Positions 51,594 through 60,703 of a stretch of 63,556 nucleotides of DNA are shown here, piece by piece. Every line of letters begins with the position of its first letter. Within the stretch, counting starts at the first letter, position 1. The position numbers and the translations under genes were made by a program. Below the pieces are notes generated by a model. The model did not search any database, was not told the origin of the DNA, and saw nothing but the letters and a program-made list of their open reading frames with translations. Origin of the DNA: Methylobacterium bullatum (lineage in GTDB: Bacteria > Pseudomonadota > Alphaproteobacteria > Rhizobiales > Beijerinckiaceae); NCBI RefSeq assembly GCF_014845095.1, contig NZ_NKUG01000102.1, forward strand, positions 1 through 63,556. Direction: 5' to 3'.

Positions 51594-52526
51594 ATGTCCG
51601 ATAACGGCCTGCACCACGTCACCGCCTATGCCGGAGACATCCAGCGCAACCTCGATTTCTACCGGCGCGTCCTCGGCCTGCGCCTGGTGAAGAAGACCGT
51701 CAACTTCGACGATCCCTCGACCTATCACCTCTATTACGGCGACGAGGCCGGCCGGCCCGGCACGATCCTGACGTTCTTTCCCGTCGCCCATGCCGCGCGG
51801 GGACGGGTCGGGATCGGCGAGACGCAGGAGACCGCCTTCCGCGTTCCCCGCGCCTCCATCGGCTGGTGGACCCACCGGCTGATCGAGAAGGGCGTCGACC
51901 ACGACGCCCTGGTTCAACTCTTCGGCGAGCCGGTCCTCCGCCTGCGCGATCCCGACGGGATGGTGCTGGCCCTGGTCGGGGTCGACGAGGCCACCGAGGG
52001 GGCGCCTTCCCGGACCGGTGCCGAGGTTCCGGCCGAGCACGCCATCCGGGGCTTCCACGGCGTCACCCTGCTCCTCAAAGAGGCGGAGCCGACGGCGCGG
52101 ATCCTCACCGGGGTGTTCGGCTTCTCCGAGGCCGGACGCGACGGTGCGATGACCCGCTACGCCAATGGCGGTGCTCTCGGCGGGTTCGTCACCCTCCGGG
52201 CGGTGGGCGAGTTCCTGCGCGGCCGGCCCGGAGCCGGCTCGGTCCATCACATCGCCTTCCGGGCGAAGGACGATGCCGAGCAGGCGTCCATGGTGGCCGA
52301 TCTCACCGGCACCCACGGCCTGCAGGTGACCGAGCAGCGCGACCGCGCCTATTTCCGCTCGGTCTACTTCCGCGAGCCCGGCGGTGTGCTGTTCGAGATC
52401 GCCACCGACATCCCGGGCTTTGCCGTCGACGAGCCGGCCGAGGCCCTGGGCGAGGCGCTCAAGCTCCCCGCCTTCCTCGAAGCGCACCGCGCGCGGATCG
52501 AGGAGGTTCTCCCCGTCATCGCCTGA
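51594..52526 (+). CDS. VOC family ring-cleaving dioxygenase (MhqO/PcpA-like)
   Basis: The 310-residue protein is built of two glyoxalase/bleomycin-resistance modules. Module 1 starts LHHVTAYAGDIQRNLDFYRR (metal His 7-8) and module 2 starts GFHGVTLLLKEAEPTARILT. The metal ligands continue in GSVHHIAFRAKDD (His) and GGVLFEIATDIPG (Glu). This is the pattern of hydroquinone-type ring-cleaving dioxygenases such as PcpA/MhqO, which open substituted hydroquinones using Fe(II). GGGAGA lies before the ATG. It is followed 56 bp later by a hydrolase, the MhqO/MhqD arrangement. Control is probably by the divergent LysR. Confidence 0.88.
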   Translation: MSDNGLHHVTAYAGDIQRNLDFYRRVLGLRLVKKTVNFDDPSTYHLYYGDEAGRPGTILTFFPVAHAARGRVGIGETQETAFRVPRASIGWWTHRLIEKGVDHDALVQLFGEPVLRLRDPDGMVLALVGVDEATEGAPSRTGAEVPAEHAIRGFHGVTLLLKEAEPTARILTGVFGFSEAGRDGAMTRYANGGALGGFVTLRAVGEFLRGRPGAGSVHHIAFRAKDDAEQASMVADLTGTHGLQVTEQRDRAYFRSVYFREPGGVLFEIATDIPGFAVDEPAEALGEALKLPAFLEAHRARIEEVLPVIA

Positions 52527-52582
52527 CACGGCCGCCCCTTCGCGAGGAGGGGCGGTTCCCACGCACTCTTCGCGAGGCCGTC

Positions 52583-53212
52583 ATGACCAAGCTGTCCTTC
52601 ACTCACCGTTTCGAGCCCGCGACCGTGGCCGGCTCCCCTCCGCTCCTGCTGCTCCACGGCACCGGCGGCGACGAGAGCGACCTACTGCCCCTGGGTCGCG
52701 CCGTCTCGCCGGGCTCCGCCCTGCTGTCGCCGCGCGGACCCGTCCCGGAGAACGGCATGCCGCGCTTCTTCCGGCGTCTCGCCGAGGGGGTCTTCGACGA
52801 GGCCGACCTCCGGCGCCGTGCGCGGGAGCTCGCGGATTTCATCGCGGAGGCCCGTGAGGCTTACGGCATCGCCGCACCGGTGGCGCTCGGCTTCTCCAAC
52901 GGCGCCAACATCGCCGCCGCCCTTCTCCTGCTCCATCCGGGCGTGCTGGCGGGAGCGGCGCTGCTCCGGCCGATGATGCCGCTGGCGGAACCGCCCGTTC
53001 CCGACCTGACCGGCACGCCCGTGCTGATGCTGTCGGGCATGGCCGATCCGATCGTGCCGGCCGAGAACGCCGCGCGTCTCGCCGGAATCCTCGGCCGGGC
53101 CGGGGCGGATGTGGCGCACGACATCCAGCCGGCGGGGCACGGGCTCGGCCAGGCCGACGTCACGGCGGTTCAGGCGTGGATGGCCCGGATGGTCGAGGGG
53201 GAGCGCGCGTAA
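52583..53212 (+). CDS. Alpha/beta hydrolase (MhqD/phospholipase-carboxylesterase-like)
   Basis: The 209-residue serine hydrolase has the oxyanion region LLLHGTGGDESDLLPLGRAV, the nucleophile elbow GFSNGAN, an Asp in SGMADPIVPAENA and a His in AGHGLGQ. This is a complete triad. In Bacillus, MhqD-type hydrolases accompany ring-cleaving dioxygenases in quinone resistance, and the same order is seen here. Its 3 prime end overlaps the convergent glycosyltransferase gene by 43 bp. Confidence 0.88.
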   Translation: MTKLSFTHRFEPATVAGSPPLLLLHGTGGDESDLLPLGRAVSPGSALLSPRGPVPENGMPRFFRRLAEGVFDEADLRRRARELADFIAEAREAYGIAAPVALGFSNGANIAAALLLLHPGVLAGAALLRPMMPLAEPPVPDLTGTPVLMLSGMADPIVPAENAARLAGILGRAGADVAHDIQPAGHGLGQADVTAVQAWMARMVEGERA

Positions 53213-54444
53213 GCGAGGCTGCTTCGGTAGACCGCCTCGATCCCGTCGAGATGCCGGTCGAGGGTCAGCGGATCGGCCCAGAACAGGTCGTAGGCCGCAT
53301 CCGACATCCGGCGCGCCTCCGCGTCGTCGGAAAGACGCATGAGGGCGGCGGCGAGGGAATCTGGTTTGCCGGACGCGAACCAGAGACCGTTGACGCCGTC
53401 CTCCACCGCTTCCCGCCCGGCGCAGATGTCGCTGACGATCACCGGCGTCCCCGCCGCCAGGGATTCGAGCACGGTGAGGGGCTGGCCCTCGTACCAGACC
53501 GAGGGGAAGACGAGGGCGCGGGCCGCGCGCATGAGCGCCTTGACCTCGGCCGGGTTCTTCCAGCCGAGGAAGCGGGCCTCCGGATAGTCCGACTCCAGCT
53601 GCGCCCGCTGCGGGCCGTCGCCGATGAAGACGGCCGTCTGCCCGGCGAGGCGGGCGGCCTCGGCGAAGACGTTCGCGCCCTTCTCGGGCGAGACCCGCCC
53701 GACGAAGACGATGTCGCCCAGCGGCCGATCCGCCTTCCGCCCGAGGGGCTCCGCGTCGACCGGGTTCGAGACCTCGAAATAGCGCGTCCGTTTCGGCAGG
53801 TAGGGGGCGAGAACGGTCTTCTGCAGCCGGCTGATGGTGATGACGGTGGCCGCGCTGCCCACCAGCCCCGACCCCCGCATCAACGCATGACGGCCGACCC
53901 GCATCAGTTTGCGGGCGTAGCTCCGGGAATCGCAATTGTAGGCGATGCAGGCGGGCGAGAGCGGGGTCCGGTGGCAGGCGGCCGAGATCGGGTAATCGTA
54001 GAAGCCGCCATTGGGGCAGGCGAGATAGTATTCGTGCATGGTGAACACCACCGGCACCCTCGTCGCCTTCAGCACCGGTCCGATGGAGGGCGACAGGGCC
54101 TTGGCCCAGCCATGGACGTGGACGACGCTGTCTTCCGGATCGTAGCCGGAGAGGAGCGCTTGGAGGCGGAGCGCCGCCGGCCGGTTCCAGAGCCATTGCA
54201 CGCCGAAACTGGCGAGCGAGGTGGTGAGCGCCACGTCGGTCTGGCCAAGCACGATCACCGCGATGTCGGCGGCCGCGAGACGCGGATCGGCCGGGCCGAC
54301 GGCTGCGAAGAACACGACCCGATGGCCACGCCCGGCGAGGCCCAGCGCGCTCTCGATGGCGACCTTCGCCTGCCCGCCGTTGATGAAGGCGTGATCGGCG
54401 ACGATGATGACATTCATGACCGCATCGGACCGGGTGATGGTCAT
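53170..54444 (-). CDS. Glycosyltransferase family 4
   Basis: The 424-residue GT-B enzyme has an N-terminal acceptor domain from MNVIIVADHAFINGGQAKVA. A mid-section FTMHEYYLACPNGGFYDYPI with a Cys cluster (ACHRTPLSPACIAYNCDS) is typical of surface-polysaccharide GT4 enzymes. The donor domain has VFVGRVSPEKGANVFAEAAR and YEGQPLTVLESLAAGTPVIV (E-x7-E variant). The start overlaps the methyltransferase stop by ATGA. Starting at the internal MNVIIVADH is also possible. It forms a two-gene operon and probably modifies a cell-surface glycan. Confidence 0.88.
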   Translation of the reverse strand: MTITRSDAVMNVIIVADHAFINGGQAKVAIESALGLAGRGHRVVFFAAVGPADPRLAAADIAVIVLGQTDVALTTSLASFGVQWLWNRPAALRLQALLSGYDPEDSVVHVHGWAKALSPSIGPVLKATRVPVVFTMHEYYLACPNGGFYDYPISAACHRTPLSPACIAYNCDSRSYARKLMRVGRHALMRGSGLVGSAATVITISRLQKTVLAPYLPKRTRYFEVSNPVDAEPLGRKADRPLGDIVFVGRVSPEKGANVFAEAARLAGQTAVFIGDGPQRAQLESDYPEARFLGWKNPAEVKALMRAARALVFPSVWYEGQPLTVLESLAAGTPVIVSDICAGREAVEDGVNGLWFASGKPDSLAAALMRLSDDAEARRMSDAAYDLFWADPLTLDRHLDGIEAVYRSSLAYARSPSTIRAIHA

Positions 54445-55256
54445 TTACGGGCGATGACGAAGGCGAAGCTCGTGAAGGTCCGCCAGTCCCGGCTCCGGGC
54501 GAGGCGGGTGAACGCGTCGTCGATCTGGCGCAGGCCGGGCAGCTTGTGGAAGTAGCTGTAGCCGTAGAACGGCAGCACGACGATCTCGCGAAAGCCGATC
54601 TCCTTCAGGAGCGGCACGATCACCGCCTCGCTGCCCCGGCAGTAATTGTAATGCGCCGGGAATTTCGGGTTGCCGCCATCGTCCCTGCGGTCCGGGAACA
54701 GGGTGTGGAGCACGGCGCGCGACAGGGCCTCCGGCATGAGCTGGTTGGCGACGAAGGGCGGGGCGAACAGGGTGGGAAAGAAGCTCAATGCCGCGCCGCC
54801 CGGCGCGAGGAGGCCATGGATGTTGCGCCACATCTGCGCCACGTCCGGCACATGCTCCATCACCATCGAGCAATAGGCGAAGTCGAACCGGTTGCGGCCG
54901 ATGGCGTCGATGGTGGAGGGCGAGGCGATGTCGCAGCAGAGTTTCGCGAATTCGGGCGGCGCGAGGTCGAGCTCCTTCTGCGAGATGTCGTTGATCGTCA
55001 CCTTGATGCCATGCCGGACCAGTTCCGGGGGCTGGAAGACCGGGTCGCGCCCGCCGCCGATCTCGAGATGGTCGCGAAGGCCGTACTCGTTGGTGAGGGC
55101 GACGATCGTGTTCTTGTAGTTCTCCCAGCTCCAGTTCCAGTCGGGCGAATAGCCGAGGTCGCGCGCGATGGCGCGGATGTCGCGCGGGGCGACCAGCGGG
55201 CGTATGGCCGGCGTCCCGGAAGCGGTCGGGTCTGAGTTCGCACTGGTCATGCTCAT
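54441..55256 (-). CDS. SAM-dependent class I methyltransferase
   Basis: The 271-residue protein has a Rossmann methyltransferase core: motif I HLEIGGGRDPVFQP, an acidic loop NDISQKELDL, motif II-III around FDFAYCSMVMEHVPDVAQMW and LLAPGGAALSFFPTLFAPPF. The C-terminal region is specific and has no clear family name. It is coupled by ATGA overlap to a glycosyltransferase, so a role in methylating a sugar or a polysaccharide end is plausible. No upstream ribosome site is obvious. Confidence 0.82.
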   Translation of the reverse strand: MSMTSANSDPTASGTPAIRPLVAPRDIRAIARDLGYSPDWNWSWENYKNTIVALTNEYGLRDHLEIGGGRDPVFQPPELVRHGIKVTINDISQKELDLAPPEFAKLCCDIASPSTIDAIGRNRFDFAYCSMVMEHVPDVAQMWRNIHGLLAPGGAALSFFPTLFAPPFVANQLMPEALSRAVLHTLFPDRRDDGGNPKFPAHYNYCRGSEAVIVPLLKEIGFREIVVLPFYGYSYFHKLPGLRQIDDAFTRLARSRDWRTFTSFAFVIARK

Positions 55257-55568
55257 CGCGATGCGCGCCTTCTGAAGCGGTTGAGCCGCATTGCAGCGGT
55301 GAGGTCTGCCTGTCTGACAACGAGCCTAAAGCGTACCCGGTTACGGAGATCTCACGGTCTTCCGGGCGGTCAATGAATTTCGAGGGCAGGCTTAACGGCC
55401 CATGGCCTTAATCGCGCCATCATGGACCGTTGTTCAGGGTGGGCCGGTCGTCTCGGCGCGGTTCCTCGTCCGCGCCCTCCGACGATGGCCTTCCGAAGGA
55501 TGCCACGCCTTGCTTCTCCCCGCGCGACGCCATCGTCTTCGTGACGAGCCAGACCGGGGTGGTGTCTG
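55257..55568. other. Divergent intergenic region without a supported gene
   Basis: This 312-bp gap separates the methyltransferase (minus) and cyclase (plus) genes. No convincing open frame, hairpin or repeat was seen. It should hold both promoters, but none could be assigned with confidence. Confidence 0.5.
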
Positions 55569-56660
55569 ATGCTGCCGCCGCACCGCTGGTTCTGGATCCT
55601 CATTCTCGTCGCCTGCAGCGGCGCCGGGCTCCTCTACGACCTGCTGTTCGCCAACGGTGCCTCGCCGCTGGCCGGGGTGATCTATGGCCTCGCGGTGGGG
55701 TCGACCACCCTCGCCTTCGACCGTGGACTGATCTTCGGCGGCCTTCAGGCGCGCCTGCGCCAGTTGCCGGCCAAGATCTACGTGCTCACGGCCGAGCTCG
55801 CCTATGTCCTGATGATCGCCAGCGGCATCGCGCTCGGCGGCCTCGTCGTCTGGGCACTCGGCCTGACCGGGGACGCGCTCAGGGACGCCGTCAAGATCAC
55901 CCCGCGGGTCCTCGCCTATTCGCTGGCGGTGTCGGCGATGCTCGTCTTCGTCATCCGCATGCGCGATCTCATCGGCGGCGAGGTGTTCGTGAACTTCCTC
56001 GTCGGCCGCTATCATCGGCCGGTGCGCGAGGACCGCATCTTCCTCTTCCTCGACGTCGTCGGCTCCACCGCCTTCGCCGAGACCCATGGCGACCTCAAGG
56101 CCCAGGCCTATCTCGGCGCGGTCTTCGCCGCCCTCGCCGAGCCCGTGCGCCGCAATCACGGCTCCACCGACGATTACATCGGCGACATGGCCATGATCAC
56201 CTGGCCGATGGAGCGGGGCCTCAAGGACGCCCGCTGCGTCGCCTGCGTGTTCGACGTCCTCGACAGGATCGAGGCCGAGGCAGCGGCCTGGCAAGCCCGT
56301 TTCGGTGTGGTGCCCCGCCTGCGGGCGGCGCTGCATGGCGGCTCCATCGTCACGGCGGAAGTCGGGGTCGACCGGCACAAGATCGCGTATTTCGGCGACA
56401 CGGTGAACGTGACCTCGCGGATCGAGGCCCTGTGCCGGCCCCTGGGCACCGAGATCCTGATCTCGGACGATCTCCTCGCACGCCTGCCGCGTCTGCCCGA
56501 GGGTATTCATGCCCGCTCGCTCGGCGCCCATGCCCTGCGCGGCCGGGGCCAGCCCCTCGCGGTCTCGACCCTGGAGCGCACGGCTCCGGCGCTCGAGGTG
56601 AGCGAGGGCGGACGGACCGTGACCGCGCCCTCGGCCGTGCCCTTGGCGGCGTCCGCATGA
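55569..56660 (+). CDS. Membrane-bound class III adenylate/guanylate cyclase
   Basis: The 363-residue protein has about four N-terminal hydrophobic segments (residues 8-140), followed by a class III cyclase domain. Metal-binding Asp residues are in [14 protein letters not shown] and [12 protein letters not shown]. The transition-state Asn and Arg are in [15 protein letters not shown]. The purine-selecting Lys is not obvious by eye, so ATP versus GTP use is open. The stop overlaps the start of the YaiI-type gene (ATGA). An HD-GYP gene lies convergently beyond that. Confidence 0.88.
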   Translation: MLPPHRWFWILILVACSGAGLLYDLLFANGASPLAGVIYGLAVGSTTLAFDRGLIFGGLQARLRQLPAKIYVLTAELAYVLMIASGIALGGLVVWALGLTGDALRDAVKITPRVLAYSLAVSAMLVFVIRMRDLIGGEVFVNFLVGRYHRPVREDRIFLFLDVVGSTAFAETHGDLKAQAYLGAVFAALAEPVRRNHGSTDDYIGDMAMITWPMERGLKDARCVACVFDVLDRIEAEAAAWQARFGVVPRLRAALHGGSIVTAEVGVDRHKIAYFGDTVNVTSRIEALCRPLGTEILISDDLLARLPRLPEGIHARSLGAHALRGRGQPLAVSTLERTAPALEVSEGGRTVTAPSAVPLAASA

Positions 56661-57139
56661 ACGAGCCGGCCGCCGACCGTTCGATCGTCGTCTTCATCGA
56701 TGCCGATGCCTGCCCGGTGAAGGACGAGACCTACCGGGTCGCCGGCCGCTACGGCCTGCATGTCTACGTGGTGGCGAACAGCTTCATCACCCTGCCGCGC
56801 GAGCCCTGGATCGAGCGCGTCGTCGTCAGCGACGGTTTCGACGCCGCCGACGACTGGATCGCGGAACGGGCGAGACCGGGTTCGGTCGTCGTCACCTCGG
56901 ACGTGCCGCTCGCCAGCCGCTGCGTGAAGGCGGGCGCCGAGGTCCTGGCACCCAACGGAAAGCCCTTCAGCGAGAGCGGGATCGGTCTCGCTCTGGCCAC
57001 CCGCAACCTGATGCAGGATCTGCGCGAGGCGGGCACGGTCACGGGCGGCCCGCGACCCTTCTCGGCGCGGGACCGCTCCGCCTATCTCGGCGCGCTGGAT
57101 CGGACCGTGATGCGGCTCAAGCGAGGCGGCTTCGGCTGA
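56657..57139 (+). CDS. YaiI/YqxD family protein (UPF0178)
   Basis: The 160-residue protein has the family motifs [61 protein letters not shown] and LMQDLREAG. The DxDACP site and the TSDVPLA loop resemble PIN/NYN-type nuclease folds, but the activity is unknown. It is translationally coupled to the cyclase by ATGA overlap, so the two are an operon. Confidence 0.88.
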   Translation: MNEPAADRSIVVFIDADACPVKDETYRVAGRYGLHVYVVANSFITLPREPWIERVVVSDGFDAADDWIAERARPGSVVVTSDVPLASRCVKAGAEVLAPNGKPFSESGIGLALATRNLMQDLREAGTVTGGPRPFSARDRSAYLGALDRTVMRLKRGGFG

Positions 57140-57184
57140 CCTTCGCCCTGTCCCGAGCCGCGTCCGGGATCCGTTTCGGCGTCG

Positions 57185-58243
57185 TCACGAGCCGTTCCCC
57201 ATGGCCTCGCCGAAGGACTGGACCAGCCTGTCCTCCAGCCGACCCTTCATGTCCGAGAGGATCGCCATGGCGACGGCGTTCGGCATGGCCGGCTTGTAGG
57301 CGCGTTTCTCGGTCAGCGCCGAGTAGATGTCGCAGATCGTCATCAGCCGCACGGTATCGCCGATGGAATCCCCGCTGAGGCGGTCGGGATAGCCCGAACC
57401 GTCGAGCATCTCGTGGTGATGCCGAACCGCGCCGAGGGTGAGGGCATCGCAGCCGGACTCCTTCAGCTTCTCGTAGCCGATGACCGGATGCGTGCGCATG
57501 ATCGCCATCTCGCCATCGTCGAGCCGGCCAGGCTTGTTGAGGATCTCCAGCGGAATCCGGGCTTTCCCGATGTCGTGGAGCAAGGCGGCGCGGACGAAGT
57601 GATGGCGGTCGCTGGCCGAGAAGCCGAGGTGAAGCGAGAACTTGGCGGCCACGCCCGCCACCAGCAGGCAATGCTGGTAGGTGGCGTCGTCATGTGTCCA
57701 GACCCGGTCGAGCCAACGGGTCAACCCACCTTCGCGAACCGCCGCGATGATCGGTTCGAGGCTGGCATCGACCCGCGTCAGGGAGACCGGATCGTTCGAC
57801 CGCGCCACGTCGAACAGGCGGGTCAGGACTTCGGTGGCCCGAGCCACGCCGCGCTCGATGCTCCGGGCCGGCCTCTCGGCGCGGTCCTGGATCACCTGCG
57901 TCATCATCGTGCGGGCGACCATGACGGGGTTCGTCAGAGCCGAGAGGCAGCAGGTCGCACCGAGATTCCTGGCATTGCGCATGCCGATCTCGCTCATGTT
58001 CCGAAGGAGGCAGATGACGGGAACGTCCGCGATCCTCAACCGCGCGAAGGCCCGGCGCATGGCGGAGGCGGCGTCGCGCCGGTCGAGGGTCACATCCGAC
58101 ACCGCACCGATGGGCACCGACTTCAAGTCCATTGCCGCATCGAATCTCATGACCTTGCAGTCCGCCACGAGGCTCAGCTCGTGTCGCAACAATTCACTGC
58201 TGTCGGGCCGATCCGTTATAAGGAGTACTGTCCCATCTAGCAT
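57185..58243 (-). CDS. HD-GYP domain protein (putative c-di-GMP phosphodiesterase)
   Basis: The 352-residue protein has an N-terminal region of about 130 residues resembling a degenerate receiver domain (LLITDRPDSSELLRHELSLV, then VICLLRNMSE). An HD-GYP domain follows with LLHDIGKARIPLEILNKPG, HPVIGYEKL and HHEMLDGSGYPDRLSGDSI. These are the residues needed for metal binding and c-di-GMP hydrolysis. The start at MLDGTVLLIT is preferred over one 11 codons upstream. It converges with the YaiI gene. An AT-rich stretch lies upstream. Confidence 0.88.
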   Translation of the reverse strand: MLDGTVLLITDRPDSSELLRHELSLVADCKVMRFDAAMDLKSVPIGAVSDVTLDRRDAASAMRRAFARLRIADVPVICLLRNMSEIGMRNARNLGATCCLSALTNPVMVARTMMTQVIQDRAERPARSIERGVARATEVLTRLFDVARSNDPVSLTRVDASLEPIIAAVREGGLTRWLDRVWTHDDATYQHCLLVAGVAAKFSLHLGFSASDRHHFVRAALLHDIGKARIPLEILNKPGRLDDGEMAIMRTHPVIGYEKLKESGCDALTLGAVRHHHEMLDGSGYPDRLSGDSIGDTVRLMTICDIYSALTEKRAYKPAMPNAVAMAILSDMKGRLEDRLVQSFGEAMGNGS

Positions 58244-58392
58244 TCGCGCAACGCCCGAAATCCCACCGATACCCACAGAGACAACCTATGTTGCAAAAGT
58301 GGAGAGAAAATTAATTGCATCCTCAAGTGTAAATTCGAGAGTACAAATGAACCTGTTGGTTAGAAAAACTACATTTCTACCAAAGGGCGATC

Positions 58393-59715
58393 TCAAAAAA
58401 TTTGAGTTGCAACCTCCGTGCCCGCTCTCATGCCCTCTTGATAGGCGCCTCCGGCGGTTCCCCATTGCAGGCGCGACAGCGCCTCTCCGGCGAACCAGAT
58501 CTTGTCCGCCAGCGGGGCCTGAAGCTGTCCGCGTGCCGGCGCATGTCCGGGTGGGACCACGGCCCATGAGCCGAGCGACCAGGGGTCGTGGCGCCATTCG
58601 CTGATCGCCGGAATGGCAAGATCGTGCAGGGCGCGGTGACCGAGATGCTCCGCCAAGACGGCGCGGACCAGTCGGCGAGTGGTATCCGGGTGCCGGTCCC
58701 GTGCGTCGAGGGCCCGGATCATCGGCGTGTCGAGCTCGAAGAAGTGGAACGGCGTCCCGTCCACCCGGGTGAGCAGTCCGGGGGGCTTGTGGCGTCCGCC
58801 GACCAGGGCGGCGAGGCGGTCGCGACCGAGGAAGGGCGCGGAGGGCCAGTGCAGCACGGCGTGCTCGTAGATCCCGCTGGAGAATCCATCGATGGCCGCG
58901 CGCGTCTCCGGCGGCAGGGAAGGGGTGAAGAGCGGCGCGGCGCGCAGCACCATCATCGGGATCGTGACGATCACCGCCTTGGCCCGCCGCACCGATCCGT
59001 CCGCCGTTTCGACGGTGACGCCCGTCCCCGACCAGTCGATGCGCACCACCGGCGAGTTCAGCGCGATGGGCAGCCCCTGCGCCAGGCGGGCGAGATAGCC
59101 GCCGAAGCCGCCGGCGATGAAACGGTTGTCGCCGTATTCCATGCTGGGAAAATCATGGAGTGAGACGTCCGTCAGGGGGCGACCCGACACGAGGCCGTGG
59201 ACGAGGGCGATGCGCTCGGCCCAGGGGCCGAGGCCGGGCGGGAGCGCGCTCGAAGCCGGGCGGTCGGGGCCGCCGAACCCGGCCTGGGTGGTCAGGGCGC
59301 GATCGGCCACCGAGAAGGCGCGGGCATGGGCGGCGGCCTCGGCCGGGCGCCCCTTCCGCCCCGATACGAACAGATGCCCCTCCTGCGCGGCGATCCTCAA
59401 GGGTTCGCCCCGAATCTCGCCCAGGCGCACCAGCGGGTTGATCGGGCCGGCATGGAGCCAGTGCCCGCCGAGATCCACCGGATGGCCCCGCAGCATCGTG
59501 GTGATCAGCCGTCCGCCGACCCTGTCGCGCGCCTCCAGCACGGCCACGGAGATGCCGCGTTCCGTGAGGGTCCGCGCCGCGGCGATCCCGGCGGCACCCG
59601 CGCCGACGACGATCACATCTGCGTGGTCGGGCAGAGGCGCGAGGCGCGGGGCGATGCTCGGCCGGAAATGCGCGTGGGCGGGACGGGATGTCGGGATCAT
59701 GCGGTGGGCAGGCAT
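58393..59715 (-). CDS. Flavin-containing amine oxidase family protein
   Basis: The 440-residue flavoprotein has the FAD motif VIVVGAGAAGIAAARTLTER, the GG-motif VLEARDRVGGRL and C-terminal FAD contacts WFAGEALSRLQWGTAGGAYQ EGM. These define the monoamine oxidase/polyamine oxidase superfamily. The conserved active-site Lys is not obvious. Two closely spaced starts (59715, 59700) are possible. There is no signal peptide. The amine substrate is unknown. It stands alone next to an AT-rich gap. Confidence 0.85.
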   Translation of the reverse strand: MPAHRMIPTSRPAHAHFRPSIAPRLAPLPDHADVIVVGAGAAGIAAARTLTERGISVAVLEARDRVGGRLITTMLRGHPVDLGGHWLHAGPINPLVRLGEIRGEPLRIAAQEGHLFVSGRKGRPAEAAAHARAFSVADRALTTQAGFGGPDRPASSALPPGLGPWAERIALVHGLVSGRPLTDVSLHDFPSMEYGDNRFIAGGFGGYLARLAQGLPIALNSPVVRIDWSGTGVTVETADGSVRRAKAVIVTIPMMVLRAAPLFTPSLPPETRAAIDGFSSGIYEHAVLHWPSAPFLGRDRLAALVGGRHKPPGLLTRVDGTPFHFFELDTPMIRALDARDRHPDTTRRLVRAVLAEHLGHRALHDLAIPAISEWRHDPWSLGSWAVVPPGHAPARGQLQAPLADKIWFAGEALSRLQWGTAGGAYQEGMRAGTEVATQIF

Positions 59716-59974
59716 CCGGGAAGGCGGGTCGTGAAGGGCCGAGGGCCGGTAGAGTGACCCGCGATTCTCTACCGACGGTTACGGGAGAAGGGATCGCACG
59801 TCCTCAAACGTCGCCGATCTCTTGCAGGAACGCGCGGCAGCGGCAAAAAGGTTCAGCGCGGCACGGCCGGCCGGGGTTGCGCCGCAACGCCGGCGCCGCC
59901 AGAACCCGGCGCTGACGGCGGCTCCCGGACGGGGGCTCGCCCGCCCTCGCGCGGAACTCAAGGATTCGGGCGCC

Positions 59975-60691
59975 ATGCTCATTCAGGCGGCCTTCGCTGC
60001 GGTCAAGCAGGTGCTCTCGCCGCCTCTGCGCGCCATCCTGTGGAAGTCGCTGGCCCTGACCCTCGGGCTCCTCGTCCTGATCTGGGCCGGCCTCACCAAG
60101 GCGATCGACTGGTTTCTGGCCAACCATCACCTGTCGGCGAGCTACCCGTTCCTCGATACCCTGGCGGTGTTCTTCGCCGGCGCCGGCCTGTTCATCGGCC
60201 TCGCCTACGTCATGCCGGCGGTCTCGATCCTGGTGGCGGGCTATTTCCTCGACGATGCCGCCGCCATCGTGGAGCGCACCGACTTTCCCCAAGACGCGCC
60301 TGGCACGGCTCTGCCGATCGGATCGGCGATGCTCTACGCCCTGCGCTTCGCGGGCCTCGCCCTGCTGGTGAACCTCGTGGCGCTGATCCTGTTCTTCGTG
60401 CCGGGCGTGAACCTCGTGGCGTTCTTCCTCGCCAACACCTACCTGCTCGGGCGCGAGTATTTCGAACTCGCCGCCGGGCGCTTCCGGCCCATGCAGGAAG
60501 CGGGCGCCATGCGCCGGCATTTCGGCCTGACCACCATGACCGCCGGCGCCATGCTGGCGGGCCTGATGGTGGTCCCCGTCCTCAACCTGCTGACGCCGCT
60601 CTTCGGCATCGCCCTGATGGTCCATGTCCACAAGGGGTTGAGCCGCAAGGCCGCCCTGGCCGGACCGGATGTGCGCAAGCGGATCGGTTGA
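59975..60691 (+). CDS. EI24/CysZ-like membrane protein
   Basis: The 238-residue protein has about four to six hydrophobic segments and the EI24/CysZ pattern: QAAFAAVKQVLSPPLRAILW, ILVAGYFLDDAAAIVERTDF, NLVALILFFVPGVNLVAFF and YLLGREYFELAAGRF. CysZ is a sulfate permease in enterobacteria. Here no sulfate genes adjoin, though the dimethylsulfone monooxygenase is 1.7 kb away. AAGGA lies before the chosen ATG. An upstream open frame is Arg-rich and not part of the family. Confidence 0.8.
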   Translation: MLIQAAFAAVKQVLSPPLRAILWKSLALTLGLLVLIWAGLTKAIDWFLANHHLSASYPFLDTLAVFFAGAGLFIGLAYVMPAVSILVAGYFLDDAAAIVERTDFPQDAPGTALPIGSAMLYALRFAGLALLVNLVALILFFVPGVNLVAFFLANTYLLGREYFELAAGRFRPMQEAGAMRRHFGLTTMTAGAMLAGLMVVPVLNLLTPLFGIALMVHVHKGLSRKAALAGPDVRKRIG

Positions 60692-60703
60692 TCGCGGCCC
60701 GCC

